NCBI GenBank assembly: GCA_020137815.1
Contig: CM035350.1
Location: 3,113,037 to 3,177,036 of the forward strand
DNA: 64,000 nt
Direction of reading: 5' to 3'
Source of the DNA: Hormiphora californensis
Taxonomy: Eukaryota; Ctenophora; Tentaculata; Cydippida; Pleurobrachiidae
Each line of letters opens with the position of its first letter. The first letter of the stretch is position 1. Shown in pieces: positions 10,802 to 25,800 of this stretch. The position numbers and the translations under genes were made by a program. The notes under the pieces are model-generated. The model ran no database searches and was not told the DNA's origin. It saw nothing but the letters and a program-made list of their open reading frames with translations.

Positions 10802-13800
10802 ATGTCTGAACGACGTAAGTATTTAGAACCATATGTCCTTGTTCTGCGTTCCGAGATCCCTTCCCTTGTCTGAATTAATTTGACCTGAATTTGACCAATT
10901 CAATTACTGACCCCTGCACTTTCAGGGGGCCTCCCCACCACGGGACGGCGATACCAACGCCGCACAATAGGCAACAGGACAGCTAATGTACAGAAGGGAG
11001 CTACAACACAGGTAGGTAGTAATTGTAACAAGTCATTACAAACAGAGGGTTAGAGAGAAGGGGCCAGCTGCTGGGGGTGGAGAATGAATATATTCACACC
11101 ATAAATTGGAATTGAATTATTACTGTCACTAGTCTTGGTTATCGCACAGTAACATGGTTACCATGGTAACCCCTAGTTACCCGATACCCCGGCCCTTTGA
11201 ACAGAATGGGGTATACTAAATCGAGCATTCTCTCTTTGTGCGTGTTTGGATAAGGTCCTGTCTTGGTCTCCATGGTTACCAGTTGTACACAAACCCATTA
11301 CTGATTACTTTCTCCACCCCTCTCTCTCCCTCTCTCTCACCCTCCCGACAGAACATGCTTCTCCCAATTCATTCCTTTTTGTTGCCGTGTGAGTTATTGT
11401 TCATGCTCTTTCTCTCTCCCATCTATTCATCTTCAAAACATAGTTGCTTCATCTGATGTAGTTTGATATGAGTTGAATACAATGCCGGAGAAAAAGGGTG
11501 TCACGATAAAGGAACCAGAGAGAAAGTTCTCCAATGCAGTTGCCCCTCTAGTCCGTTCTACTAGACTGAGTGTAGTCAACCCTCCCAAATTTGTGAGTGA
11601 TTCTTTGTCTCACCCCCTCACAAAACCTATATATCTTTACACCTCTCTCTTTGGACGTTGCATGTTAGAAAGTTGATTGGGTGGCCCCCCACCTGTGGTA
11701 AATTAGAAAATCGAGAGGGAGAGTTCTGTAGCAGTATGTTATAGAGTGCAGTGGCACCCCGATAAAATGATGTGATGAGAATCATGGGGCTGTAATGAGT
11801 TGTGGAATGAGTTATGGTCATCTCATGTTATAATTGGCAATATGTCGGGCACAGAGAGAGGGATCAGAGTGGGAACATGATCTATGTAGGGGACAGATAT
11901 ATGGTATAGTTTGATTGGTGTCTGCCAGATGTTAACTCTTCATTTCCCACAGCAACGTAAATCTGTCATTACCGGAGATGTGGTAAAGGATCTAATGAAG
12001 GCGAGCAAGGCAAGCCGCGACATAAAGAGACAGCAGGTAATCATCATTGGTCCGCTTTTTCTGCCATTTTCAGAGTTATTTCAGAGACTTTTTCAGAGCT
12101 TTTTTATGCTTGCTAGCTATTCTAGCTTTGAGCTGCGTTTTTCATCATTTCTATATAACAACACCTTGACCACCATCCAGATTGATACGAGACACAAATG
12201 GCTCTTTGATAAGATTGCCGACTACTGCCAGATATCTGTGGACAGCGTCGAGGATCAGATACTCGATTCGGATGTAAGCGACAAATGACATATGAGTGGG
12301 GAAAGTACACCTGTCAAGCACTTGCGCGGCGCAATCTGTAGCTATGGCAACGCGACTGAGTACCTCTCTATTCTGTGGTTTACAGTTTTCCCTCCCTCAA
12401 TTTTCCACTAACTCCACTAACCCCCTCAGTTCGCACTGTTTGAGAATTTCTTCAAGGCAAAGGGTAGCCGAGTGTTGCTTGTCATTCATCATGGTGGTGG
12501 TGCTAGCGAAGAGGGGAAGGAGAAAAAGACCTCCCCCAAGCTATTGGTCACCAGCGGACTGGATATCGAGCTCCGAGGCTCCCTTATCTACTTCTTCCGA
12601 ACGGAAACGGACAAAGCAATGTTGGAGAAAATGATGGAGAGAGATGTGTACTTTGGGCATGTAGAGGCAGAGGATGGGGATGTGCTGACATCTATCCAGT
12701 CTCTTCTGAACTCCCTCATTATCCCCATGTTACAAAGCAATACCAACTGGGGAAAGATGGAGAAACTGGATAATCACAAGATGCTACAAAACAACTTCAT
12801 CTCTAGTCTCGATGATTTCTCAAAACTTCTCAACTCAGCCAAGGCCAATCTTTCCGAAACGTAAGTAAACTAAAGCACGTGGGTGTGTGTCTGAGCATTC
12901 CTAGCACAGTTTAATCTTTGTTCTGTGTACAGTTTGTGTGTCTTTTATAAGTTTCTGTGAACTTGCATACTATATTTTCTTGGAACTGCTAGCTGTTTGT
13001 GTCTTTGCACCCTGTTTGCTAACCCTGACACTCCAGCGCCCTCTGCAGTGTCAAGTTGAACATGCCGGAGGGACTACCAATCGAGGGACTCACCACACCC
13101 CAGCAGTATCAAGCTACAGGTAGCTGTCACCATAGCAACCAACCTCACCACCATAGCAACCACTCATATTACCATAGCAACCACTACCATCGCAAATCAG
13201 GTTCACATTTCGAAACCATTTTATAATCATGATGATTAATCATTTCATTAATTAAGAATGTCAACTATAACAGACACTAACACACTTTTCCACAGCTGGT
13301 AATTTCGATCTGGTGACTCAACTGGAGGGTATCGTGGCTGGATGGTGTAAGCAGATAGAACAGGTCCTGGCCCAGTCTGAGCAGATGAGGAAGGAGGCGG
13401 ATGATACGGGACCCAACTCTGAATTGGTTTACTGGAAAGAAAGGATGGCCAGTTTCAATGCTCTGCTCGATCAGATCAAATCACAACCCTGCAAGACAAC
13501 TATTGGGATTCTATTTGCAGCCAAGAGCAAGATCATCAAGCACTGGAAGACCCTTGATGCCCGGATTACTGATGCCGCTAACGAGGCAAAGGATAACGTG
13601 AAATACCTGTATACTCTGATGAAGTTTTGTAAACCTCTGAAGAGATGCAGTCCGGTGGAGATGTTGGATTGTATCCCGGGTCTGATCAATGCCATCAGGA
13701 TGATCAACTCCATCTCCCGATATTACAACACCTCCGAGAGGATGACCAGTCTCTTTGTCAAGGTCACTAACCAGATGGTCAGTGCGTGCAAGACCTACAT

Positions 13801-16800
13801 TCTAAAGGATGTCAGTAAGATATGGGAGCTGCCCCGGGACGAGGCCCTCCAGCGAATTGAGGATTGCCTCCACCTAAACAAGGAGTACCAGGCGTGCTTT
13901 AGACGAACAAAGGAGAAGCTGAAGGAGAGTCCCACTGACAAGCAGTTTGATTTCTCCGAGAAGTATATCTTCGGAAAGTTTGAGATTTTCGCCCGCCGAC
14001 TTGAGAAGGTGAACGACATGCTCCAGACCATGGACCGATTCAGTATCCTAGCTGTTAGTAAGATTGAGGGTATGGAAAGTCACAACAAACAGTGGAGTGC
14101 AATTGTGGGCATGGCAAAGAAGAAGAATTACGACATCCTCGATCACAGGAGGCAGGAATTCGAAACGGACTATGATGACTTCCTTCGTGGCGTTGAGATG
14201 CTCCAGGGGAAGCTACAGAAGTTCATGGAGAGCTGCGTAGAAAGGCAAAGCAGTGTAAGTGTTTAGGAAAGATCGGGCAAAAAATCATAAATGGGTAGTG
14301 GAAGGTGGGTAGATAGACATACCATCTTCTACTGCACTTTACTTGGGTTGAGCTATCTTTGATTACACTATGTTTTCAGACCTGGAAGGCTCTCTGTATG
14401 CTGAAGAGGTTCGAGGATATGCCCCAGCTTCAACTTGATCTAGAGGAGAAATGGTTCAAATGTCTCATTTCATACGGAAAGTAAGTGCCTAATCCCGTTA
14501 GAAATAGCTGCTATTATTTTATTACCCCAAGCATTTTTTCGTTTCCTAATCTTCGTTTATAACACCAACTTTTCCTCACAGGGATTTAGAGAACATCAGG
14601 AAGCAGTATCAGAAACAGAAAGATAACCCTCCACTACCCCGAAACATGCCACCCATCTCAGGTCGGATCGCCTGGGCCCGGCAGCTTTACGAAGTCATTG
14701 ACAGACCCATGCAGACCCTGAGTGCCAAAAAGCAGATCCTAAACACAGGAGAGGGCAAGAAGATCGTCAAGAATTTCAACCGGATGGCTGCGGTTCTTGT
14801 CGAGTTTGAAGTCCTGTACCATCAGGGATGGCAGAAAGCCGTCGAGAAGGCCATTACAGGACTCAAATCATCCCTTCTTGTGGAGCACCCCGAGACTAAG
14901 AAGCTGTATGTGAACATGGACCCCCACGTGTGGGAGCTCCTCAGGGAGACCAGGATCTTGATGCTCATGGATCTGGAGGTTCCAGAAGCAGCCAAGTCTC
15001 TCCGAATCAACATCTTTACGATGAAGCATAACTGGACCAGGCTGGAAACTATCCTGGCGGACTACGAGTCACTCATCAAGCAGATCCCCAAGATCTTCCT
15101 GCGAGCTATGGGACCCATAATATCGAGGGTAGAGGAAGCCATCAAGCCGGGCAAGTCCATCATGTCGTGGACCTCCATGAACCTGGACAGCTACACCAAG
15201 AACATCTATGTAGAGCTGAACAACTTGGAGAAGGTTATGAGGAGGGTGCGGGATATGCACGATGTCCAGTTGGAGAGTGTTCTGGCGGGTATTGCTGCCT
15301 CTCCTCTTGTCGAGATCCCCATGGAGGAGATCTACTCTGTGGACGAGTTCCTGGACATGTTTGAGAGGGAGGCCGCTGCCAGTGGTATCAAACTGAAGAG
15401 ACAGCTAGAGCTGGTGGAGTCGTCCCTGCACGATATCGTGAACTATCTGAAACAGAACTACAGTGAACACGAGTTAGTGGGGCTGGATGACCAACTAAAG
15501 TGTCTCCGACCCGAGGGAAAGAACCAGACCCGATGTATGGAGTGTTTGCCATGTTGTATCTTCAATGTTATCCAGCACTTCCACTCCAGGTCCACTGAGG
15601 CCCTGGTCAGGTCCACCCGGAACTCCCTGGATGCCATCAGGCGCAGGTTCATGATCTCAACCGCCAACCAGTTCATGAAGTCTTCTCGTGAGAGCACAGA
15701 GCCCCGACCACCCCTATTCAAAGCTAGTATCTGCCTGGCAATCCCGCAGACAGTTATGAAGCCCTCTCTGGACGATATCCAGGGTTGCCTAAACAAGGCT
15801 GTCCAGATGTTGCTACACGCCTGCCAGACCGTCAAGGACTGGGGTAAACCTGATCCAGAGGATGGCCGACACAAGGTGTTCTGGAAGGCCATCAGCGAGC
15901 ACAAGGATATCCAGAAGGTGGTAATCATCCTCAATACTATAGTAAACAGCACTATAGTGGAGATCAACACAGCCCTGGCTAGCTTTTCCCACTATAACTA
16001 CTTGTGGAAGGATGACAAGGATACCGATATGGAACAATTCCTTGCCATCGAGCCCACTCTCTCCGAGTTTGAAGCCAAGATCTCATTCTACGAGAAGGAG
16101 GCTGTTGAGATCCATAGTTTGAGTGCAGATAAGCAGGTCGGAGCTATCCTGCTAAAGAGTGAACCTCTCAGACTATCCCTCAAGGCAGAGTGCGATAACT
16201 GGAAAAACAAGTTCGCCACCTGTCTAAACCAAAGAGTCAGAACTGACATGACCGACCTAATTGAATTCATTAACGAGATGTCCAAGAAACTTGGTAGGCA
16301 GATTAGTGATCTTGATGATGTTAGGAATGCCATGGCCGCTCTCAGCAAAATGAGGGAGGCGGAGATAAAGGTTGACATGACTATTGGTCCTCTGGAGGAA
16401 GCATACGCCATGTTATCTCGACACGAGTGTCACGTAATGCGAGAAGAGGTAGAGAATGTGGACACCCTCCAGTACCGGTGGAGCAAGGTGCTCTCCCAAT
16501 CTCACAAGATCCAGAATCACCTCCTGACCATCCAACCTACATTCAGGGAGTCGCTGGTTAACAACATCACGGTCTACAGGGACACAGTTGACAACTTCTT
16601 GGTGGATTATGATGGTAAGGGCCCCATGGAGCTGGGTATCTCGCCCCAGGAGGCCAGCGAGAGGGTCAGTATCTTCCAGGTTAAGTTCGATGATATGTGG
16701 CAGAAATACGAGACCTACTCGGGTGGAGAGGAGTTGTTTGGACTGACTGTTACCGAGTATCCCGAGCTCCACAAGATTAAGAGAGAGCTGAATCTCCTCC

Positions 16801-19800
16801 AGAAGTTGTACGGTCTGTACAATGACGTCATCAATACCGTGAACGGGTACTACGACATTCTCTGGGTTGAGGTGGACATTGAGCAGATCATGAACGAGCT
16901 GAACGACTTCCAGAACAAGTGCAGGAAACTACCCAAGGGTCTCAAGGACTGGGAGGCCTTCCTGGACCTCAAGAAGAAGATTGATGACTTTAATGAGAGT
17001 TGTCCTCTCTTGGAGATGATGGCCAATAAGGCGATGGAGAAGAGACATTGGCAGAGGATTGAGGATCTCACCAAATACAAGTTCGATATTGAGAGTGAGA
17101 CATTCCAGCTGCGTGATATCATGAAGGCTCCCCTCCTCACCTACAAGGAGGACATCGAGGACATTTGTGTAGCAGCAGTCAAGGAGAGAGATATTGAGGG
17201 CAAACTGAAACAAGTCACTGCTGAATGGAGCACCCAGGAATTCTCCTTCGGTAACTTCAAGACGCGTGGTGAGATGTTGCTGAAGGGTAACGAAACTGCC
17301 GAGATTGTCTCCCTGATGGAGGACTCTCTTATGATTCTAGGATCTCTTCTGAGTAACCGATACAACGCACCCTTCAAGGCTAACATCCAGAAATGGGTGG
17401 CTAATCTGACCGGAACTACTGAGATTATTGAGCAGTGGCTACTCGTACAGAACTTGTGGATCTATCTTGAGGCTGTGTTTGTCGGTGGTGACATTGCCAA
17501 GCAGCTACCCCAAGAGGCCAAGAGGTTCCAGAATATTGACAAGAGTTGGGCCAAGATCATGGCGTATGCCCACGAGAATCCCAATGTTGTTCAGTGCTGT
17601 GTCGGGGATGAAATGCTCGCTCAGCTCCTACCCCATCTTCTAGAACAGCTGGAGATTTGCCAGAAATCACTCACTGGCTACCTCGAGAAGAAACGTCTCC
17701 TCTTCCCCCGATTCTTCTTTGTGTCTGATCCTGCTCTTCTTGAGATCCTCGGTCAGGCCTCTGATTCTCATACCATCCAGAACCATCTTCTGTCCGTGTT
17801 TGACAACGTTAAGAATGTTACATTTGACGAGAAAGTGTACGATAAGATCCTGGAGATTATCTCCCAGGAGGGAGAAGTAGTTGACTTGGTTACCACCGTC
17901 ATGGCCCAGGGTAATGTCGAGAATTGGCTGAGTGCCCTCCTTAAAGCAGCCCAGGAGTCTGTCCACTTTGTTATCCGTACTGCCAGTATGGCCCTGAGTG
18001 ATCCAGCATTCAAGTTGGTTGAGTTCCTGTTCAGTTACCAAGCCCAGGTCGGTCTCCTCGGCATCCAGATGCTGTGGACTAAGGAGGCGGAGGTGGCTAT
18101 GAGCCAGGCCCGTTCTGACAAGAAGATAATGCCCCAGACTGACCAGAAGTTCCTGGATATGCTGAACATGCTGATTGAGGTGACAACTCGAGAGCTCACC
18201 AAGATGGAGAGGACCAAGTTTGAAACTTACATTACCATCCACGTCCATCAGAGGGACATCTTCCACGACCTTGTGGCCCTGCACGTCAAGTCCATCAACG
18301 ACTTCGAGTGGACCAAACAGAGCAGATTCTACTTTGATGATGATAACGATACATGCAACATTTCCATCACCAATGTTGACTTTATCTACCAGAATGAGTT
18401 CCTGGGTTGTACGGACAGGCTTGTCATTACACCCCTCACTGATAGGTGTTACATCTCTATCGCACAGGCGCTACACATGAGCCTGGGAGCCGCTCCGGCC
18501 GGTCCAGCCGGGACTGGAAAGACGGAATCCACCAAGGACATGGGTCGGTGTTTGGGCAAGTTTGTTGTTGTCTTCAACTGCTCCGATCAGATGGATTTCC
18601 GAGGTTTGGGTCGTATCTACAAGGGTCTCGCCCAGTCTGGTTGCTGGGGCTGCTTTGATGAGTTCAACCGAATTGAGTTGCCTGTCTTGTCTGTGGCTGC
18701 TCAGCAGATTGCCATTGTTCTACAGTGTAAGAAGGAGAGAAAGAAGGAGTTCATATTTACTGATGGTGATAATGTCAGCATGGACCCTGAGTTTGGTCTC
18801 TTCTTGACCATGAACCCTGGTTATGCTGGTCGGCAGGAGCTGCCCGAGAACCTCAAGATCAACTTCAGGACAGTTGCTATGATGGTACCCGATCGTGAGA
18901 TCATTATGAGGGTGAAACTCGCCTCTGTTGGTTTCGTTACTAATGTTGTCCTAGCTGGCAAGTTCTTTACCCTCTACAAACTTTGTGAGGAACAGTTGTC
19001 CAAACAGGTCCATTATGATTTCGGGCTGAGGAATATTCTCTCTGTGCTCCGTACTATGGGAGCCTTCATGAGGGCTAACAAAGAGATGTCTGAGGACTCT
19101 GTGATGATGAAAGTTATGAGAGACATGAACTTGTCCAAATTGGTGGATGAAGATGAACCTCTCTTCCTTTCACTCATTGACGATCTCTTCCCCTCCCTGG
19201 TGCTGCCCACTGTCGGATACCCAGAACTAGAGGCCTGCCGTAGCGGAGAAGGTCACTGAGATGAATCTTGTCTTCCATCCTCCATGGATCCTAAAGGTTA
19301 TCCAGCTCTTCGAGACTCAGAGAGTACGTCACGGTATGATGGCTCTGGGACCCTCTGGTGCGGGTAAAACAGTCTGTATCCAGGTGTTGATGAGGTCCAT
19401 GACGGCAATGGGTCAGCCCCATAAGGAGCTGAGGATGAACCCCAAGGCGATCACTGCACCTCAGATGTTCGGTCGATTGGATGTCTCCACTAACGACTGG
19501 ACTGATGGTATCTTCTCCACTCTATGGAGAAAAACTCTGAAAATGAAGAAGACTGAATATGTCTGGCTGGTCCTTGATGGACCCGTGGACGCTATCTGGA
19601 TTGAGAACCTCAACTCTGTACTGGACGATAACAAGACACTGACCCTGGCTAACGGTGACAGGATCCCCATGTCCCCCAACTGTCACATTATCTTCGAGGT
19701 GCATAACATTGACAACGCCTCCCCCGCTACTGTATCTCGTAACGGTATGGTGTTCATGTCTGCATCTGTTCTGGACTACTCTCCCCTTACTGAGGCGTGG

Positions 19801-22800
19801 ATCAACAAGCTGCCACCCATGCAGGCTGATGTCTTTAGACCACTGATCGAGCACTGCTTCGCCGAGGCATACAACTGCTACCTCACCCAACTAAACCCCA
19901 AGATGGATATCCTAGAGTCTATGTTAGTTTCCCAGTTCATTAGCATCGTTAATGGTCTACTACCCCCTGCCGACGCAGCCAAACAGCCAACCCCGGCCCA
20001 CCTGGAGCGACTCTTTGTGTTCGCCCTAATGTGGAGTCTGGGTGCCATTCTCGAGCTGGACGACAGGATCAAGTTTGCTACTTTCCTGGAGGAAAAGGGA
20101 GGTTTGAGCCTGCCAACCTGTTCCGGCGGTACCACAATATTCGAGTACTATGTAAACGATGGCGGTGAGTGGGATCACTGGCAGTCAAAGGTTGAGGAGT
20201 TCGTCTACCCCAAGGATAGTGTGCCCCGTTACGACTCGATCCTAGTTCCCAATGTTGACAACACCTGTACTGAATTCCTGGTGGACACCATCGCCAAGCA
20301 GGGTAAGGGTGTCCTGTTGATTGGAGAGAGCGGTACTGCCAAGACCGTCATCATCAAGGCATACTGTGGAAAGTATGACCCGGAGGATCACCTCTACAAG
20401 TCCCTCAACTTCTCCTCTGCCACCTCTCCAGGCCTCTTCCAGGCAGCCATAGAGAGCTATGTAGACAAGAGGATGGGTAGCACGTATGGACCCCCTGCTG
20501 GCAAGAAGATGACTGTCTTTGTGGATGACATCAACATGCCCATCATCAACGAGTGGGGAGACCAGATTACCAATGAGATTGTGAGACAGCTCATGGAGAA
20601 TAAGGGCTTCTACAATCTTGACAAGCCTGGTGACTACACCTCCATTGCTGATGTACAGATAATGGCTGCCATGAGTCACCCTGGTGGCGGTAGGAATGAC
20701 ATTCCTGAGCGGCTGAAGCGGCAATTCTGTACTTTCAACTGTACCCTACCCTCCAACAGTTCCATGGATCTCATCTTCAAGACCATCGCTGGAGGATACT
20801 TCATCCCTGAGAGGCAGTTTGTTGCCGAGGTTTCTGAGGTGATGATGCAGCTGGTGCCCATCACTAGGACCCTCTGGCAGGCGGTCAAGAAGAAGCTCCT
20901 TCCTACCCCGGCCAAGTTCCATTACATTTTCAACTTGCGAGATCTCAGTAGGATCTGGAAGGGCTGCCTCAAGGTCACGGGAGATATCCTGAACACTAAG
21001 GAGGCCGCTCTTAACCTCTGGTACAACGAGGTTAACAGGGTAATTGCTGATCGGTTTACCACCCACAAGGATTGTGATTGGCTGCATAGTAAAACTATTG
21101 AGGTATTGGGAGAACATCTGGATGAGACATTGGCTAATAATATCGAGCGGGATACCTTCTTCGCAGATTTCATGCGAGAACCCCCTGAGCCAACGGGTGA
21201 GGAGCCAGACGATGCTGTGTTTGAGGCACCCAAGATTTACGAGCAGGTGGATGTTCATGATGAACTGCCCGCCCGGCTAAAGTCGTACCAGGAACTGTAC
21301 AATGAAAATGTCAGGGGCTCCCCCATGGATCTCGTGTTCTTCAAAGATGCTGCTGTCCATCTACTAAGGATCTCCAGGATTCTCTCCATGCCCATTGGTC
21401 ATGCTATGTTGGTGGGGGTTGGTGGATCTGGTAAACAGTCCCTGACCCGTCTAGCATCCTTCATTGCCGGTTACGATATCTTCCAGATCACCCTTAGCAG
21501 GACTTACAACGCTCAAAATCTCCTGGATGACCTGAAGGTGCTGTACCGAACAGCCGGAGTAAAGGGCAAGGGAGTCACCTTCATCTTTACTGACAATGAA
21601 ATCAAGAATGAGGACTTCCTGGAGTCCATGAACAACGTCATTGCGTCAGGTGAGGTTTCTGGCATGTTCCAGAGGGATGAGATCGATGAGATTTTGGGAG
21701 AGATTGCACCGGTGATGAAGAAAGAGATGCCACGACATCCCCCAACCAACGAGAATCTCTATGAGTACTTTATCAACAGGGTCAAACAGAACCTCCACGT
21801 TGTGCTGTGCTTCTCCCCTGTTGGTGAGAAGTTCCGAACACGATCCCTCAAGTTCCCAGGTCTGTTCTCCGGTTGTACCATGGATTGGTTTATGAGGTGG
21901 CCCAAGGAGGCCCTTGCGGAGGTCTCCAACCACTTCCTCAACAACTATGAGATGGACACACCGTCCGATGTAAAGGCTAGCATTACAGAGAGCATGGGTA
22001 CCATCCACGACGGAGTAGCCGAGACATGTATTGAATACTTCAATAGGTACAGGAGGCAGGCTCACGTCACCCCCAAGAGTTACCTTGCATTCTTGACCGG
22101 ATACAAGGCCATCTACTCTGAGAAGTACGCTGAGATCAAAATGTTGGCATCCAGGATGGAGACAGGTTTAGCTAAGTTGTTAGAGGCGTCCCAGAGTGTT
22201 GCTGAACTTAGTGAAATGCTGGTCGTTAAGGAGAAAGACCTCGCTATTGCTAGTAAAGAGGCGGATGTTGTACTACAGGAGGTGACTGTCTCTGCTCAGG
22301 CTGCAGAGAAGGTGAAAGCTGCCGTCCAAAAAGTGAAAGATAAGGCCCAGGCTATTGTCGATGAGATCTCGAAAGACAAGCTTATTGCGACCACCAAACT
22401 GGCAGCTGCCGAACCAGCCCTTCTAGAGGCCGAGCGGGCTCTGTCTACCATCAAGGCGGCTGATATTGCAACTGTCAGGAAGCTAGGAAAACCACCTCAT
22501 CTTATTATGAGAATTATGGACTCTTGCTTACTGCTCTTCCAGAAAGGTGTCAGCAAGGTGACCATGGATCCAGACCGGCCTGGCTTCATCAGTTGTAACT
22601 GGGGCGAGTCCCTGAAGCTGATGGGAGACACCAAGTTCCTTGGAAATCTCTTGAACTTCCCCAAAGATACCATCAACGATGAAGTGGTGGAGTTGTTGGA
22701 GCCATATCTGGCGGCAGATGATTTCAACCTGGAGAGAGCCAAGGCTGTCTCTGGAAATGTGGCTGGTCTGCTGAGTTGGTGCCGAGCTATGAGCTTCTTC

Positions 22801-25800
22801 TTCAGCATCAACAAGGAGGTCCTACCCCTCAAGGTACTACATAAGATAGTTCAGTTGTGTGTGTAATTTCTGTTTTAATTTGGTAGCTTGTTATGTATAT
22901 CTCTCTTTACAATCGTTACTAATATCCCTCCTCGTTTCAGGCGAATCTGGCAGTACAGGAAGGGAAGGTTGGTTATCGCAGGAGACCGATCTGGCCGAGG
23001 CCCAGGCCCAGCTCGATGAAAAGCAGAAGGAGCTTGATTTCGTGCAGGCCAAATACGATGAGGCCATGTCCACTAAACAGACTCTACTTGATGATGCAGA
23101 GGCTACACGGAGGAAGATGTCTAACGCCACTGCACTTATTGAGGGTCTGGCGGGAGAGAAGACTAGGTGGACCGAGGCTGGGCTGAGGTTTGCAGACCAG
23201 ATTAGGAGACTAGTTGGAGATGCCCTCCTCTGTACCGGTTTCCTCTCCTTACTTCGGGTCCATTCAACCAGGAGTTCCGAGATCTCTTGATCAAGAACTG
23301 GAAGACACTCCTTATGAGGAGTAAGATTCCATTCTCAGATGACCTCGATCTGATTAAGATGTTGGTGGATAACGCAACGTCCGGAGAATGGATCCTCCAG
23401 GGTCTACCCACGGACAACCTGTCCATTCAGAATGGTATCATCGTTACCAAAGCAGCACGGTATCCCCTGCTTATCGATCCCCAGGGCCAGGCTGTGCTTT
23501 GGATCAAGAAGAAGGAGAAAGATAACGAGTTGACGGTGTCCCAGCTGAACAACAAGTACTTCAGGACCCACCTGGAAGATGCCCTATCTCTGGGTAGACC
23601 CTTCCTACTGGAGGATGTCGAGGAAGAATTGGACCCCGCACTGGACAACGTGTTAGAGAAGAACTTTGTGAAACAGGGTTCAACCTTTAAGGTGAAGGTG
23701 GGAGACAAGGAGTGTGATGTCATGACTGGATTCACCATGTACATCACTTCAAAACTACCCAACCCCATGTATACCCCTGAGATCTCTGCCAGGACCAGTA
23801 TTATTGACTTCACCGTCACCCAGAAGGGTCTCGAAGACCAGCTACTCGGTCGGGTGATCGTCACGGAGAAAGCAGAGCTGGAGAGTGAAAGGAACAAGTT
23901 GATGGAGGAAGTCAATGCGAACAAGAAGAGGATGCAGGATCTAGAGGATAACCTCCTGAAGAGGCTGACTGAAACCCAGGGATCCCTTGTTGAGGACGAG
24001 GACCTCATTGTGGTGCTGCAGGTCACGAAGAAGACCGCCCAGGAAGTCAGTGAGAAGCTGAGCACCGCCGCGGAGACGGAGATCAAGATTAACAATGCTC
24101 GAGAGGAGTACCGACCAGTTGCTACCAGGGGTTCCATCCTCTATTTCTTAATTGTCAGTATGTCAATGGTGAATTGCATGTACCAGACATCTCTAAACCA
24201 GTTCCTGCAAGAGTTCGATACCTCCCTGGCCAGGTCTGAGAAATCTCCCATCACCGCCAAGAGGATCAATTCCATTATCGGCTTCCTAACCTTCCACATC
24301 TTCAAATACACTGTACGGGGTCTATACGAGGAGGACAGGTTCCTCTTCACCATGTTGCTCGCCCTCAATGTCGACCTGAACAGTGGTCGACTAAGGATGG
24401 AGGAGTTTACCACCTTCTTCAAGGGAGGTGCTGCTCTCGATCTGAACTCTGTGGAGCCTAAACCCAAGAAATGGATCATGGACATGACCTGGTTGAACCT
24501 GGTACAGCTGAGTAAACTCACGCGGTTCTCCCAGATTCTCGGGCAAGTTGCCAGGAATGACAAGGCATGGAAGGCCTGGTTTGACACGGATGCTCCTGAG
24601 GAGAGTGATATCCCGGATTACAAGTTCAATCCCGAGGAGGCGTTTAGCAAGCTGCTCCTTATTAGGTCCTGGTGTCCTGACCGTATCATCCCACAGGCTC
24701 GTCACTACGTGAACAGTAGTGTGGGTAAGAAGTTTACCGAAGCGGTGATCCTCAATTACCCCTTACTTCACGAAGAGAGCACCAACAGAACACCCCTCAT
24801 CTGCTTCCTCAGCATGGGATCCGATCCCACTGAGAGTATCAAACAGTTCGCCAAGAAGAAGAAGACAGAGTGCAGGGACATCTCCATGGGACAGGGTCAA
24901 GAAATTCCCTCGCGGCGTATCCTTAACCAGAGCTTCCAGGATGGTGGATGGGTCCTCTTCCAGAACTGCCATCTCGGTCTGTCCTTCATGGACGAGGTGC
25001 TGGAGACAGTCCTCACCACGGAGAACGTGAACCCTGGATTCCGGCTGTGGGTCACTACCGAGCCACACCCCAAGTTCCCCATCAACTTCCTACAGAACTC
25101 CATCAAGTACACCAATGAACCACCCCAGGGTATCAAGGCGGGTCTATCCCGGACCTACAACAATATCGCCCAGGAGCATCTTGACATTTCGAGCACCTTC
25201 CAATGGAAGCCCATGTTGTATGATCTGGCCTTCCTCCACACCACCGTACAAGAGAGGAGGAAGTTCGGACCTCTCGGCTGGAACATCCCCTACGAGTTTA
25301 ACCAGTCGGATTTCAGTGCCTCCCTACAGTTCGTACAGACTCATTTGGATGACATGGACCCTAAGAAGGGAGTCAGCTGGGTGTGTGTCCGGTACATGGT
25401 GGCCGAGGTCCAGTACGGTGGCAGGGTGACTGATGACTTTGACAAGATTCTCCTCAACACCTACTGTCGTGCCTGGATGAGCGAGAACATCTTCCAGAAC
25501 AACTTCTGCTTCTACAAGGGCTACAAGATTCCTAACTTTGCCAAGGTTGAGGAGTACCTAGATTTCATTAACAACGAGCTACCTGACGTGGACACCCCTG
25601 AGGCGTTCGGACTTCATCCCAACGCTGACATCACCTACCAGACTAACACAGCGAATACCCTTCTGGAGAAGATTATCAACATCCAGCCCAAGGACAGCGG
25701 TGGTGGTGGAGGTGAGACGAGGGAGGAGCTGGTCTACAGACTCGCTGCTGAGATGTTGGAGAAGGTCCCCGAGGACTTTGTCCCTCACGAAGTGAAGGCG

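Noticed and set aside
17667-18284. 205-codon antisense ORF
   Set aside because: Mirror of the dynein coding exon with no domain signal; other antisense ORFs across 13-26 kb are likewise shadows.
19234-23254. Programmed frameshifting or pseudogenisation of dynein
   Set aside because: Five unrelated homopolymer sites, the same error type in neighbouring genes, and a perfectly preserved protein otherwise make data error the simpler explanation.
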